Shown here: positions 35,935 through 44,735 of the stretch, one piece after another
How positions within the stretch are numbered: position 1 is the first letter of the stretch
Layout: every line of letters starts with the position of its first letter
Source: DATBGO01 sp963695645
GTDB taxonomy: Bacteria > Actinomycetota > Actinomycetes > Streptosporangiales > Streptosporangiaceae
DNA: 64,000 nt
Assembly (NCBI GenBank): GCA_963695645.1
Contig: CAVOHC010000012.1
Location: 744,001 to 808,000 of the forward strand
Reading direction: 5' to 3'
The notes under the pieces: model-generated
Databases searched by the model: none
What the model saw: only the letters and a program-made list of their open reading frames with translations
Told to the model about the DNA's origin: nothing
Position numbers and translations under genes: made by a program

Positions 35935-36540
35935 GTGCAGACTGGTGTGGCCGGAATCCTGCTCGCCGCTGGCTCGGGCAGCAGGCTCGGCCGGCCGAAG
36001 GCACTGGTGGAGATCGGCGGCGAGCCTCTCGCGCGGCGCGGTGTCGCCCTGCTCAGGGACGGCGGCGCGGCACCGGTCGTGGTCGTGACAGGCGCAGTTG
36101 CCGTCGACTTGCCTGGCGTGCTGGCGGTGCATAATCCGCACTGGCCCACCGGGATGGGCTCGTCGCTGGCGGCCGGACTTGCGACCGTGCCGGCCAGCTG
36201 CGACGCGGCGGTCATCGCGCTGGTCGACCAGCCGCTGGTCGCGTCCGAAGCGGTCCGGCGCCTGATCGTCGCCTACCGGGCCGGCGCCGGGGTAGCGGTC
36301 GCGGCGTACGGGGGAGTTCCGCGCAACCCTGTCCTGCTGGCCCGCGAGCACTGGGACGCGGTGACTGCCCTGGCCGTCGGTGACGCCGGTGCACGGCCGT
36401 TTCTGGTTGCGCATGGGGACCTCGTGACACTCGTAGAGTGCGGTGATGCCGGCCGGCCTGACGACGTGGACACGCCCGCCGATCTCGACCGGATCTCGGC
36501 ACTGGCCGACCCTGGCCGGACCGCGCCGGCTCAGGAATGA
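35935..36540 (+). CDS. MocA-like molybdenum cofactor nucleotidyltransferase
   Basis: NTP-transferase fold protein of 201 residues. The N-terminal signature GVAGILLAAGSGSRLGRPKALVEIGG binds CTP or GTP, and VIALVDQPLVASEAV holds the metal-binding aspartate. Such proteins (MocA/MobA-like) turn molybdopterin into its cytosine dinucleotide form. Pairing with XdhC supports a role in maturing a molybdenum hydroxylase. Start is GTG 35935; upstream in-frame sequence belongs to the end of xdhC. Its 3' end overlaps the convergent aldose epimerase gene by 10 bases. Confidence 0.88.
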   Translation: MQTGVAGILLAAGSGSRLGRPKALVEIGGEPLARRGVALLRDGGAAPVVVVTGAVAVDLPGVLAVHNPHWPTGMGSSLAAGLATVPASCDAAVIALVDQPLVASEAVRRLIVAYRAGAGVAVAAYGGVPRNPVLLAREHWDAVTALAVGDAGARPFLVAHGDLVTLVECGDAGRPDDVDTPADLDRISALADPGRTAPAQE

Positions 36541-37463
36541 GTTACCTGCAGGCCCCAGCTGTGCGCGATGCTGTCGCCGGGCTCCAGGGTCAGCAGATCG
36601 GCACCGCTGGCAAACGAGTTCGGGGGGCAGGTCATCGGCTCTATCGCGACGGCATGCCTGCGGCGGCTCGCCTCCAGCCCGTCGCCGGTGAAGACCTGCA
36701 GCCAGTCGTAGCCCGCTCCCGCCCAGAACGCGATCTGGGCCCGGTCGCCGCGAAGCCATGCCCATGCCTTGCCCTCGGGGTCCCTGGCCAGGCCGGTGAG
36801 CGCGTGATCCAGCCGGGTGCTGCCGATTCGCCTGGCGCCGCGGAAGTCGTAGGGCGTACCGGTGACGTCTTCGGGCTTGCCGTGAGGGATTCCCCGGTCA
36901 TCCGCCGCGAGCCACTGCGCGGCGGCCAGCTCGAGCTCGCAGTCGTCGATGACCGGCGCTCCGGTGGTCAGATAGGGATGGCAGCCGGTGCCGTAAGGGG
37001 CGGGCCGGCTGCCGGCGTTGCGTGCCATGATTGTCACCTGCAGTCCGGTTTGCGCATCCAGCCGGTACCGGGCGGTCAGTTCGATGCAGAACGGATAGCC
37101 GGCCCGCCCGTGCAGCAGATGGCTGAGCTGGACCAGGTCGGGCGCGTGCGCGGCGGCCTGCCAGCCGGTCCACCGGGTCAGGCCGTGAATCGCGTTGCCG
37201 CGGGCGGGCTCGCTCAGATCGAGCTGATAACTGGCTCCCGCGAACTCGTACCTGCCGCCATCGATGCGGTTCGGCCACGGCGCGAGGAGCTGGCCCGCAC
37301 CAGCGGGCGGGACCTCATCAGCTTGGTAGCCCGCGATGACCGGGTCGCCACGGAACCAGAGTCCGCGCAGGCCAGCGCCGAGTTCAGTGACGACAGCCCG
37401 GTAGTCTCCGGCCGAGATCTCGTATTGGCTGCCGGTGATCGGGATTACGGTTTGCTCGCCCAT
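36531..37463 (-). CDS. Aldose 1-epimerase (galactose mutarotase-like)
   Basis: Catalyses alpha/beta anomer interconversion of free sugars. The start is ATG 37463 (MGEQTVIPITGSQYEIS), with AGGA upstream on the minus strand; an open frame extends 36 codons further. Family blocks are LLAPWPNRIDGGRYEFAG, NAIHGLTRWTGW (catalytic His), YGTGCHPYLTTGAP (second His), and AIEPMTCPPNSFASG (catalytic Glu). 310 residues is normal. It converges on the mocA-like gene with overlapping 3' ends. Confidence 0.93.
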   Translation of the reverse strand: MGEQTVIPITGSQYEISAGDYRAVVTELGAGLRGLWFRGDPVIAGYQADEVPPAGAGQLLAPWPNRIDGGRYEFAGASYQLDLSEPARGNAIHGLTRWTGWQAAAHAPDLVQLSHLLHGRAGYPFCIELTARYRLDAQTGLQVTIMARNAGSRPAPYGTGCHPYLTTGAPVIDDCELELAAAQWLAADDRGIPHGKPEDVTGTPYDFRGARRIGSTRLDHALTGLARDPEGKAWAWLRGDRAQIAFWAGAGYDWLQVFTGDGLEASRRRHAVAIEPMTCPPNSFASGADLLTLEPGDSIAHSWGLQVTHS

Positions 37464-37719
37464 GGTGCCATCCTGCCCACGGATCCTGCTCACTATGGGC
37501 ATGCGCGGCTGGTTGTGGCCGGCGGGGCTGCTTGGGGAGCGGGGGACCTTCAGCCCCGCCAGCACTTGCACCCTAGCCGCCTGGTGCGTCGATGTGGGCG
37601 AACTTCACCAACACTGCGGCCAGTTCTGCGCCGATCGGCCGCGGTGCCCCGCGCGGTGCTTATGGTCGGCTGAACGGGACGACGGCCGCCAGGTCGCGTC
37701 ATCGCAGAGGAGGGCCGGA

Positions 37720-38952
37720 ATGGCAGGACCGCTAGCCGGAATCGTCGTGCTTGACCTGACCCGTGCCCTGGCGGGACCGCACGCGACGATGATGCTCGGT
37801 GATATGGGCGCGCGGGTGATCAAGGTCGAGCGGCCAGGCACCGGCGATGAGTCACGGCACTGGGGACCGCCGTTCGCGCGCGGCAAGGCGGGCGGCGGCG
37901 GGGACGCGGGCCGGGATGCGGGCGGGGCGGTGCCCGGACCGGACGGTGCGGTCAGCACTTACTTCCTTTCCTGCAACAGGAACAAGGAATCCGTCACCTG
38001 CGACCTCGCGTCCGCAGGCGGCCGTGAACTGCTTGAACGCCTCGTCCGCCGGGCTGACGTAGTGGCGGAGAATTTCCGGCCTGGGGTGCTTGACCGGCTC
38101 GGGTTTGGAGTTGAACGGCTGCACGCGCTGAATCCCGGCCTTGTCATCTGCTCGATCACGGGGTTCGGGCACGATGGCCCGGAAGGCAGCAGGCCCGGTT
38201 ATGACCAGATCGCGCAGGGCGAGGCCGGGGTGATGAGCGTCACGGGCACCGATCCCGAGCACCCGGTCAAGACCGGGCTGTCCATCGCCGACGTGCTGGC
38301 CGGGGTGCACGCGGCGCTGGGAATCGTGGCTGCCCTTCATGAGCGGGCCAGCACCGGCCGGGGCCAGGTCGTCCGCACCTCGCTGCTGGCCTCGATCGTC
38401 GGCGCGCATGCTTTCCAGGGCACCCGATGGACCGTGGCGCGCGAGATCCCGGTAGCAACCGGCAACCATCATCCGTCGATCGCGCCATATGGCGCATACC
38501 GGTGCGCGGACGGCATGCTCCAGGTGGCTGTGGCCAACGAGGACCAATGGCGCCGGTTCGCGCCGATCGTCTTGATCGATCCGGCTGACGGCCGGTTCGC
38601 TACTAACCCGCTGCGGGTCGCAAGGCGGCCCGAGCTGACCGCTCTGATCGAGGACGCGCTGTCAGCGGGAGACCGGGCGCACTGGCTGGGCCTGCTCGCG
38701 CACGAGGGCGTGCCAGCAGGCTCGATCCGGTCGATCGATGAGGTCTACGACTGGGACCAGACCCGGTCCCAGGGACTGGTGATCTCGGTTGACCACCCGG
38801 TGCTCGGCGTCATCGAGCTGCCCGGGCCCGCGCTGCGGTTCGACCAGCACGCCGCGCGCGTACACGAGGCGCCGCCGTTGCTCGGCCAGCATGACGCCAT
38901 CATCAGGGACTGGCTTGACCAGGCCGACTCACCCACGGACGGGCCCCGATAG
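37720..38952 (+). CDS. CaiB/BaiF family CoA-transferase
   Basis: Class III CoA-transferase, moving CoA between carboxylic acids. The start is ATG 37720 with GAGGAGGG upstream. The 410-residue protein has the family opening LAGIVVLDLTRALAGPHATMMLGDMGARVIKVERPGTGD, the segment NRNKESVTCDL, and the catalytic aspartate in RPGYDQIAQGEAGVMSVTG. A Gly/Ala-rich insertion (residues about 47-72, GKAGGGGDAGRDAGGAVPGPDG) enlarges an N-terminal loop. Substrate cannot be predicted. It is convergent with the module at 38964-40979. Confidence 0.93.
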   Translation: MAGPLAGIVVLDLTRALAGPHATMMLGDMGARVIKVERPGTGDESRHWGPPFARGKAGGGGDAGRDAGGAVPGPDGAVSTYFLSCNRNKESVTCDLASAGGRELLERLVRRADVVAENFRPGVLDRLGFGVERLHALNPGLVICSITGFGHDGPEGSRPGYDQIAQGEAGVMSVTGTDPEHPVKTGLSIADVLAGVHAALGIVAALHERASTGRGQVVRTSLLASIVGAHAFQGTRWTVAREIPVATGNHHPSIAPYGAYRCADGMLQVAVANEDQWRRFAPIVLIDPADGRFATNPLRVARRPELTALIEDALSAGDRAHWLGLLAHEGVPAGSIRSIDEVYDWDQTRSQGLVISVDHPVLGVIELPGPALRFDQHAARVHEAPPLLGQHDAIIRDWLDQADSPTDGPR

Positions 38953-38963
38953 CGCCCGGAGTC

Positions 38964-40454
38964 TTAGTCGGCGCGGGGTGCCAGCCTGCCGGTGCGGACC
39001 GCGTCCGCGGCCAGCACGCCGAACAGGTAGAAGTAGGCGGATTCCTCATCCTGGAAGCTGCGTACCTCGTGTCTGGCACCCGAGACTGCGTTGAAGACCT
39101 CGAAAACCTGCCCGCTCTGGGTCAGGCACATCGCACCGTCGACCTCCGCGCCCACCGAGTACAGCGCCGGCGGTATTGCCGCGAGGCCGGCGAGCTCGGA
39201 GAAGATCCGCTGCGTCGCATCCCGCTTGCGGGCCGTTCGCCTGCGGCGGGGCGGCCTGGCCGGCTCCGGTGCTGCCTGCGGCTCTGGCGCGGCGTCCGGC
39301 GGTTCTGGTGCGGCGTGCGGTTCAGGTGCGTCCGGCGGTTCTGGTGCGTCCTGCGGTTCTGGTGCGGCGTTGTGCGGTTCTGGTGCGTCCTGCGGTTCTG
39401 GTGCGGCGTTGTGCGGTTCTGGTGCGTCCTGCGGTTCTGGTGCGGCGTTGTGCGGTTCTGGTGCGTCCTGCGGTTCTGGTGCGGCGTTGTGCGGTTCTGG
39501 TGTGTCCTGCGGTTCTGGTGCAGCGTCTTGCCGTCCAGGTGCCGTCGCTGCGGGCTGCGGTGCCGCCGCCTGCGCTGGGACAGACGGCGCTGGCTGCGAT
39601 GCGCGGTCTCGTCGCTGGCGCCGCATCGCGGCAGTTGCGGCCGACGCGGCCCGCCGCGCGGCTGCCTCGAGGGGGAGCGGTTCCTCCCGGGGCGGCGGCG
39701 TGGCCACCTCGGAACCCGGCGAGGCGCCGGGCCACTGGCCGCGCGCGGCAGGGCCGGAGAACTCGGCTGAGCGCGTAGTCATGCCGTTGGACTGACCGCC
39801 GGCCCCGCCGGTCGGCGGGCCGGCGAGGTGCTGCGGATCCTGGTCCATGGTCGCGACCTGCTCAAGGCCAGGATCATGGGCGGGGGTTCTCCCGTGATCC
39901 GTGGCGGGGGCCACGACCGAGCCCTCGGCCTTAGAGCGGGCCGGGCCCGCAGTCCGCGTCGAACCCCGGGCCGGGGAATGGGACATCGTGGCCAGGTGAG
40001 CAAGCGTCACGGCGGCGAGGTCGGCCAGCTTGGTCGCGGCACCATCCTGCCGCGGGGCAAGGTCGGCCTGGCCGGGGTAGTCGGTGCGTTCCTCAACGAT
40101 GTCGCTGACGTCATCGCGGGGCGTTATGAGCTCGAAGACGCCGCGGTCCACCTGCCAGTACCCGAGCTGCTCCGCCTGATGGGCATCGTGTCCCAGGTAG
40201 GCGATGTGCAGCCGGTCGCCGAGATCATCGAGCACGATGCAGCGCTGGCCCCTGAATCTGCCCGTGGGCCTGGATTCCCAGAGCGCCTGGACTTCGTCGA
40301 TCCGGAGCTGCTTGCGCCAGTGCCCGGTGGCGGGCTCGAAGCCGAGCTCTTCGGGGGGCGGGCAGGCGGCGAACAGTACGACGTCAGACTCCGACGGACC
40401 GATGCCCGCCTCGTAAGGAACCCCGCGGTAGGTTGCCATCAACCGGTAGCGCAT
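38964..40454 (-). CDS. Two-domain protein of unknown function with a long repeat linker
   Basis: The 496-residue protein has a conserved-looking N-terminal domain (1-135: RYRLMATYRGVPYEAGIGPS, CIVLDDLGDRLHIAYLGHDA, QLGYWQVDRGVFELITPRDD), a 280-residue Pro/Ala/Gln-rich linker including the 13-residue repeat PEPHNAAPEPQDA, an Arg/Lys patch (PPRRRRTARKRD), and a C-terminal domain (residues about 415-496: PPALYSVGAEVDGAMCLTQSG, FEVFNAVSGARHEVRSFQDE, YLFGVLAADAVRTG). I do not recognise either domain by name; the C-terminal one reminds me of small immunity-type proteins, which is only an impression. ATG start with GGGGAG; it follows the 40458-40979 gene after 3 bases, so the two form an operon. Confidence 0.8.
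   Translation of the reverse strand: MRYRLMATYRGVPYEAGIGPSESDVVLFAACPPPEELGFEPATGHWRKQLRIDEVQALWESRPTGRFRGQRCIVLDDLGDRLHIAYLGHDAHQAEQLGYWQVDRGVFELITPRDDVSDIVEERTDYPGQADLAPRQDGAATKLADLAAVTLAHLATMSHSPARGSTRTAGPARSKAEGSVVAPATDHGRTPAHDPGLEQVATMDQDPQHLAGPPTGGAGGQSNGMTTRSAEFSGPAARGQWPGASPGSEVATPPPREEPLPLEAAARRAASAATAAMRRQRRDRASQPAPSVPAQAAAPQPAATAPGRQDAAPEPQDTPEPHNAAPEPQDAPEPHNAAPEPQDAPEPHNAAPEPQDAPEPHNAAPEPQDAPEPPDAPEPHAAPEPPDAAPEPQAAPEPARPPRRRRTARKRDATQRIFSELAGLAAIPPALYSVGAEVDGAMCLTQSGQVFEVFNAVSGARHEVRSFQDEESAYFYLFGVLAADAVRTGRLAPRAD
39343..39498. repeat. Four in-frame 39-bp tandem repeats
   Basis: Four near-perfect 39-bp units on the minus-strand gene encode a 13-residue Pro/Glu-rich peptide (PEPHNAAPEPQDA). 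Degenerate half units extend the tract to about 39290-39535. Confidence 0.95.
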
Positions 40455-40457
40455 GAT

Positions 40458-40979
40458 TCAGCTCCCCCCTGCCGGGCGCAGCCAGACCTGCCCGTCGAAC
40501 CGGGCGATGAACTCGGCTGCACCAGGTGTAATCCGGTAGATCTCGGCACCCACCGGTACTGGTATCGGATCGAGATAGAACTCAGGGATCGGATGCGTCA
40601 ACGAGGACGTGAAGCCGGTCCCCGTGAACGGAGGCTTGCCCGACCAGTTGCCGCCCCGATCGGCCGAATAAGGGACAAGGTATGCGTCCGTGCCAACGGC
40701 ATTCCACCGAAGGACGTACACCTCAGCCATGCCCGGGCCGAAATCCGAGCCTTCGTAGCCTAGGTCAAGGGCGTCATAGAACTCCGCCGGGTCAGCGAAG
40801 GAACTGTCCAGCGCACGGTAGGCGAAGCCGGCGACGACTGTCCGGCGGCCGGTGAGGTACGGCTCAACCAGCCGGGGCGGGATCACCTTCTGCATTAGCG
40901 TTCCCGGCTCGACCGGCCTGGGTATCTGGTCGACTTGCCGCACACGCTCCCCTGGGGTCTGACGTCGAAGCGGTCTCAA
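40458..40979 (-). CDS. Conserved-looking hypothetical protein, partner of the 38964 gene
   Basis: A compact 173-residue soluble protein without signal peptide or membrane segment. Distinct blocks are LTGRRTVVAGFAYRALDSSF, DALDLGYEGSDFGPGMAEVYVLRWNAVGTDAYLVPY, GTGFTSSLTHPIPEFYLDPIPVPVGAEIYRI and EFIARFDGQVWL. I cannot assign a family. The composition, rich in aromatic residues and conserved-type turns, suggests an enzyme or effector domain. The annotated TTG start is the longest possibility; GTG in RVRQVDQ or the ATG of MQKVIPPRL are alternatives. It is the first gene of a two-gene minus-strand operon, divergent from the SseB-like gene. Confidence 0.72.
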   Translation of the reverse strand: MRPLRRQTPGERVRQVDQIPRPVEPGTLMQKVIPPRLVEPYLTGRRTVVAGFAYRALDSSFADPAEFYDALDLGYEGSDFGPGMAEVYVLRWNAVGTDAYLVPYSADRGGNWSGKPPFTGTGFTSSLTHPIPEFYLDPIPVPVGAEIYRITPGAAEFIARFDGQVWLRPAGGS

Positions 40980-41047
40980 GAGAGTCTCACATCGCGAAAT
41001 ACCGGCTCAACTGCTTCGGCGCAGCTGCGCAGCCCATCGAGGTGTGG

Positions 41048-41053
41048 AACTAC
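41048..41053 (+). promoter_or_regulatory. Leaderless-type -10 box for the sseB-like gene
   Basis: TACAGT ends 7 bases before the GTG at 41061, and no Shine-Dalgarno sequence is nearby. This strongly resembles the -10 placement before the peptidase gene at 46505. Confidence 0.5.
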
Positions 41054-41060
41054 AGTTAAG

Positions 41061-41861
41061 CCCGTGTCCGGGCTGAGCGCTGGCGTATCCCGGTTTGGCG
41101 GCGACGACGGCTCCGCCGACCCGGGGGTCGTCGCGGCGCTGAGTGCGTTCGCGTCGGGCCGCGGCAGCGAGCACGACGCGGTGATGTCGCTGATGCGGTC
41201 GCGGCTGCTGGTGCCGATCGTGGCTGCGGCGGGCGGCGGTACCGAGGCCAGCGAGAGCGCCGGCGGTGCCAAGGCCAGCGAGGGCGCCGGCGGTGCCAAG
41301 GCCAGCGAAAGCGCCGGCGGTGCCAAGGCCTGCGAGAGTGCCGGTAATCGCAGGGCCAGCGAGATGTCCTTCCCGACGCTGATCGGCGCCGACGGAAGGC
41401 CCGCCATCCCCGCCTTTACCTGTATGGACACGTTGCGGAGATGGCGCGAGCAGGCCCGCCCGGTACCGACAGATGCCGCTACTGTCTGGCGGGCCGCCGC
41501 GGCGGACGGCTGCGCGGTCGTGGTCGACGTCGCAGGGCCGGTCCCGCTGGCGATCGACGGTGCTCGGCTGGCGGCTCTGGCCGGCGGCGGACGCGTCCCG
41601 CTGCCCCATCAGGATCCGGATGTCCTGGCCGCGGCACGCTGCGCCGCGGCCGGCCAGGCGGCGATCGCCGGGCTCGGCCTCGGCGATGGCGATGCCGACT
41701 GCGACATGGTGATCCGGCTCACGCTCGCGGCAGGCTGTGGCCCGGCACAGGCGGAGCAGGCGGCCGGCGCCCTGGCCGCCGAGGTGATGGCGCGGCTCGG
41801 CGGACGGCTGCGACGCGGCATCGCGATCGCGCTGGCCGAGACTCCGCCTGCCGGACCGTAG
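41061..41861 (+). CDS. SseB family protein
   Basis: The 266-residue protein resembles SseB N-terminal domain proteins: a helix with SEHDAVMSLMRSRLLVPIVA, a repeat-containing linker, then FPTLIGADGRPAIPAFTCMDTLRRWRE and CAVVVDVAGPVPLAIDGARLAAL. Function in actinobacteria is unknown; homologues commonly sit near the shikimate genes. The start is GTG 41061, probably leaderless; an upstream open frame back to 40935 has no support. The stop is 29 bases before aroC. Confidence 0.82.
   Translation, partial: PVSGLSAGVSRFGGDDGSADPGVVAALSAFASGRGSEHDAVMSLMRSRLLVPIVAAAGGGTEASESAGGAKASEGAGGAKASESAGGAKACESAGNRRASEMSFPTLIGADGRPAIPAFTCMDTLRRWREQARPVPTDAATVWRAAAADGCAVVVDVAGPVPLAIDGARLAALAGGGRVPLPHQDPDVLAAARCAAAGQAAIAGLGLGDGDADCDMVIRLTLAAGCGPAQAEQAAGALAAEVMARLGGRLRRGIAIALAETPPAGP
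41235..41342. repeat. Four in-frame 27-bp tandem repeats in the sseB-like gene
   Basis: Units of 27 bp encode GGAKASESA or close variants. They are inserted between the first helix and the FPTLIGADG block, in a region expected to be a loop. Confidence 0.95.
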
Positions 41862-41890
41862 GCCACCGGCCACATGGCAGGATCATCAGC

Positions 41891-43069
41891 ATGCTGCGCT
41901 GGCTGACCGCCGGAGAGTCACACGGCCGCGCCCTGGTCGCGATCTGTGAGGGCATGCCGGCCGGCGTGGAGATCACCACGGAGGACATCGCGGCTGCCCT
42001 GGCCAGAAGGCGGGCAGGCTACGGTCGCGGCGCGCGGATGAAGTTCGAGGCTGATCAGGCCGAGATCACCGGCGGGGTGCGGCACGGCCGCACGCTCGGC
42101 GCGCCGGTGGCGATCAGGGTGGCCAACACCGAATGGGCCAAGTGGGAGTCGGTGATGTCACCCGACCCGGTCGATCCCGGCGCCCTGGCGGACCAGGCCA
42201 GGAACGCTCCGCTCACCCGGCCCCGGCCCGGCCACGCCGACCTGGCCGGCATGCAGAAGTACGGTCACGATGACGCCCGCCCCGTCCTTGAGCGGGCGAG
42301 CGCCAGGGAGACCGCGGCGCGGGTGGCGCTCGGCGAGCTTGCGCGGAGGTTCCTGCGCCAGGCCCTCGGTGCCGAGATCGTCAGCCATGTCGTCTCGATC
42401 GGGCAGGTAACGGCTCCCGGCGGCCCGGTGCCTGGCCCGGCGGAGGCGGCGCGGATTGACGCCGACCCGGTCCGCTGCCTGGACCAGGCGGCGAGCGCGG
42501 CTATGCAGGACGAGATCGATGCGGCCCGCAAGGACGGGGACACCCTGGGCGGGGTGGTGGAGGTCGTCGTGCACGGGCTGCCGCCGGGTCTGGGCAGTCA
42601 CGTCCACTGGGACCGGCGCCTGGACGGGCGGCTTGCCGGGGCGCTGATGAGCATCCAGGCCATCAAGGGGGTCGAGATCGGCGATGGCTTCACGACCGCG
42701 CGCCGCCGGGGCTCTGCCGCGCATGACGAGATGGACGGTACAGGTGACGGTATCCGGAGGCGGACAAACCGGGCGGGCGGGATCGAGGGCGGAATAAGCA
42801 CCGGCGAGCTGATCAGGGTGCGGGCGGCGATGAAGCCGATCTCCACGGTCCCGCGGGCTCTGGCCACCGTCGATGTGCGGACCGGCGAACCGGCCAGGGC
42901 GATCAACCAGCGCAGCGACGTCACCGCGGTGCCCGCGGCGGGTGTGGTGGCCGAGGCCATGGCGGCGCTGGTGCTGGCTGACGCCGCGCTGGAGAAGTTC
43001 GGCGGCGACAGCGTGCCGGAAACCAGCCGCAACCTCCGCGGCTACCTGGATGCGCTGGTGATCACGTGA
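41891..43069 (+). CDS. aroC: Chorismate synthase
   Basis: Makes chorismate from EPSP using reduced FMN, the final shikimate step. The start is ATG 41891 (MLRWLTAGESHGRALVAICEGMPAG) with AGGA 8 bases upstream. The three family signatures are seen: GESHGRALV, the central GMQKYGHDDARPVLERASARETAARVALG, and RRGSAAHDEM...RRTNRAGGIEGGISTGE. 392 residues is typical. The stop overlaps aroK (GTGA). Confidence 0.97.
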   Translation: MLRWLTAGESHGRALVAICEGMPAGVEITTEDIAAALARRRAGYGRGARMKFEADQAEITGGVRHGRTLGAPVAIRVANTEWAKWESVMSPDPVDPGALADQARNAPLTRPRPGHADLAGMQKYGHDDARPVLERASARETAARVALGELARRFLRQALGAEIVSHVVSIGQVTAPGGPVPGPAEAARIDADPVRCLDQAASAAMQDEIDAARKDGDTLGGVVEVVVHGLPPGLGSHVHWDRRLDGRLAGALMSIQAIKGVEIGDGFTTARRRGSAAHDEMDGTGDGIRRRTNRAGGIEGGISTGELIRVRAAMKPISTVPRALATVDVRTGEPARAINQRSDVTAVPAAGVVAEAMAALVLADAALEKFGGDSVPETSRNLRGYLDALVIT

Positions 43070-43662
43070 CCGGGCCTGCGGCGATTCTCATCGGTCCGCC
43101 CGGCGCGGGAAAGTCCACGGTCGGGCCGCTGCTCGCCGACCTGCTCGGAGTCGGTTTCGCCGACACGGACAGCTACGTGGAGGCGGTCGCGGGCAAGCCG
43201 GTCAGCGACATCTTCATCGAGGACGGCGAGGCGGCGTTCCGTCGGCTTGAGCGTGCCGCGGTGGCCAGCGCGGTCGCGGACCACCGCGGGGTGCTCGGCC
43301 TCGGCGGCGGTGCCGTTCTCGATCCAGGCACCCGGGCTCTGCTGGGCGGCCAGCCGGTCGTGTACCTGCAGACCGGCTTCGCCGAGGCGGCGAAGCGAGT
43401 AGGCCTGGACAGGCCGCGGCCGCTGCTGCTCGGAAACCCGCGGGCGCAGCTGCGGGCCCTGCTTGACCAGCGGCTGCCGGTCTACCAGCAGCTTGCCTGG
43501 ATTACCGTCAGCACGGATGCCCGGGCGCCTGACGACATCGCGGCGGACATCGCCGCGCAGCTCGCGGGCGGGATCGCGGCCGGCAGCGGCGCCGGATCCG
43601 GAGCCGACAGCGCCGGAACGGAGGCCGAGCGCCGGGCCGGGAAGCCGGGCCCGTCGCGGTGA
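43066..43662 (+). CDS. aroK: Shikimate kinase
   Basis: Phosphorylates shikimate with ATP. Walker A GPPGAGKST, the DTD motif (FADTDSYVE) that binds shikimate and metal, and GLGGGAVLDP are visible. 198 residues, slightly long because of a C-terminal Gly/Ser/Ala-rich tail after the kinase fold. GTG start overlaps aroC, and the stop overlaps aroB (GTGA), so aroC-aroK-aroB are coupled. Confidence 0.96.
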   Translation: MTGPAAILIGPPGAGKSTVGPLLADLLGVGFADTDSYVEAVAGKPVSDIFIEDGEAAFRRLERAAVASAVADHRGVLGLGGGAVLDPGTRALLGGQPVVYLQTGFAEAAKRVGLDRPRPLLLGNPRAQLRALLDQRLPVYQQLAWITVSTDARAPDDIAADIAAQLAGGIAAGSGAGSGADSAGTEAERRAGKPGPSR

Positions 43663-44735
43663 GCGTGACCAGGATCAGTGTCGGCGGCGAACGCCGCTAC
43701 GACGTCGTGGTGGGCAGTGGCGCGCTCGCGGAGCTGCCGGCCCTGCTCGGCACCGGCGTCCGTGCGGTGATGCTGATCTACCCGGCCGGCCTCGGCGAGC
43801 TGTCGAGGTCCGCGTGGCGCGCGCTGCAGGGCGCCGGGTACGTCGTCCATGCCGAGCAGATCCCGGACGGCGAGGCCGCCAAGGACATCGGCGTGGCCGC
43901 GCACCTGTGGTCCCGGCTGGCCGCGAGCAGGATTTCCCGCTCGGACGCGATCGTCGGGATCGGCGGCGGCGCTGCGACCGATCTTGCCGGGTTCACCGCC
44001 GCCACCTGGCTGCGCGGGATCCGGGTCGTGCTGATCCCGACCAGCCTGCTCGCCGTGGTGGACGCCGCCATCGGCGGCAAGACCGCCGTTAACATCGCCG
44101 AGGGCAAGAACCTGGTCGGCGTCTTCCATCCGCCCGCAGCAGTGATCGCCGATCTTGATGCGCTCGGCACGCTGCCAGCCGCCGAGTATGTCAGCGGGCT
44201 GGCCGAGGTGATCAAGGCCGGGTTCATCGCGGATCCGGCCATTCTGGAGCTGATCGAGGCCGATCCGGGCGGAGCGGCCAAGCCGGGCGGCCCGCACGAG
44301 CGCGAGCTGATCGAGCGGGCCGTCCGGATGAAGGCCGAAGTCGTCTCCGCTGACCTGCGTGAGGCCGGGCCGAGGGAGATGCTCAATTACGGGCACACGC
44401 TCGGTCATGCCATCGAGCGCGTGCAGGGGTACCGGATCCGGCACGGCGAGGCAGTCTCGATCGGCATGGTGTACGCGGCCGCGGTGGCGAGGCTGGCCGG
44501 CCTGCTTGACCCGGGGATCGCGGCCAGGCATACGGCGATCTTGTCGGCGGTAGGGCTGCCGGTCCGGTATCTGGCCGGCGCGTGGCCGCGGCTGCGGGAG
44601 GCGATGGCGGTGGACAAGAAGTCGCGGGCGGCGCGGCTGCGGCTGGTGGTGCTGGATGGCCTGGCCAGCCCCCGCATCCTCGACGACCCGCCGGAAGAGC
44701 TGCTGGAACGGGCGTTCGCGGAGGTGACCGGGTAG
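43659..44735 (+). CDS. aroB: 3-dehydroquinate synthase
   Basis: NAD- and metal-dependent enzyme converting DAHP to 3-dehydroquinate. Characteristic segments are VGIGGGAATDLAGFTAATWLRGI, PTSLLAVVDAAIGGKTAVNIAEGKNLVG, and the metal-binding NYGHTLGHAIE with a preceding EVIKAG. 358 residues, normal length. GTG start overlaps aroK. aroQ begins at the base after the stop. Confidence 0.97.
   Translation: MSVTRISVGGERRYDVVVGSGALAELPALLGTGVRAVMLIYPAGLGELSRSAWRALQGAGYVVHAEQIPDGEAAKDIGVAAHLWSRLAASRISRSDAIVGIGGGAATDLAGFTAATWLRGIRVVLIPTSLLAVVDAAIGGKTAVNIAEGKNLVGVFHPPAAVIADLDALGTLPAAEYVSGLAEVIKAGFIADPAILELIEADPGGAAKPGGPHERELIERAVRMKAEVVSADLREAGPREMLNYGHTLGHAIERVQGYRIRHGEAVSIGMVYAAAVARLAGLLDPGIAARHTAILSAVGLPVRYLAGAWPRLREAMAVDKKSRAARLRLVVLDGLASPRILDDPPEELLERAFAEVTG

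Noticed and set aside
34800..36540. xdhC and mocA as part of a xanthine dehydrogenase operon
   Set aside because: No molybdenum hydroxylase subunits are encoded next to them; only the maturation genes can be supported.
39290..39535. Regular repeats at 39343-39498 considered as a CRISPR array
   Set aside because: Units are directly adjacent without unique spacers and keep an open reading frame, so they are coding tandem repeats.
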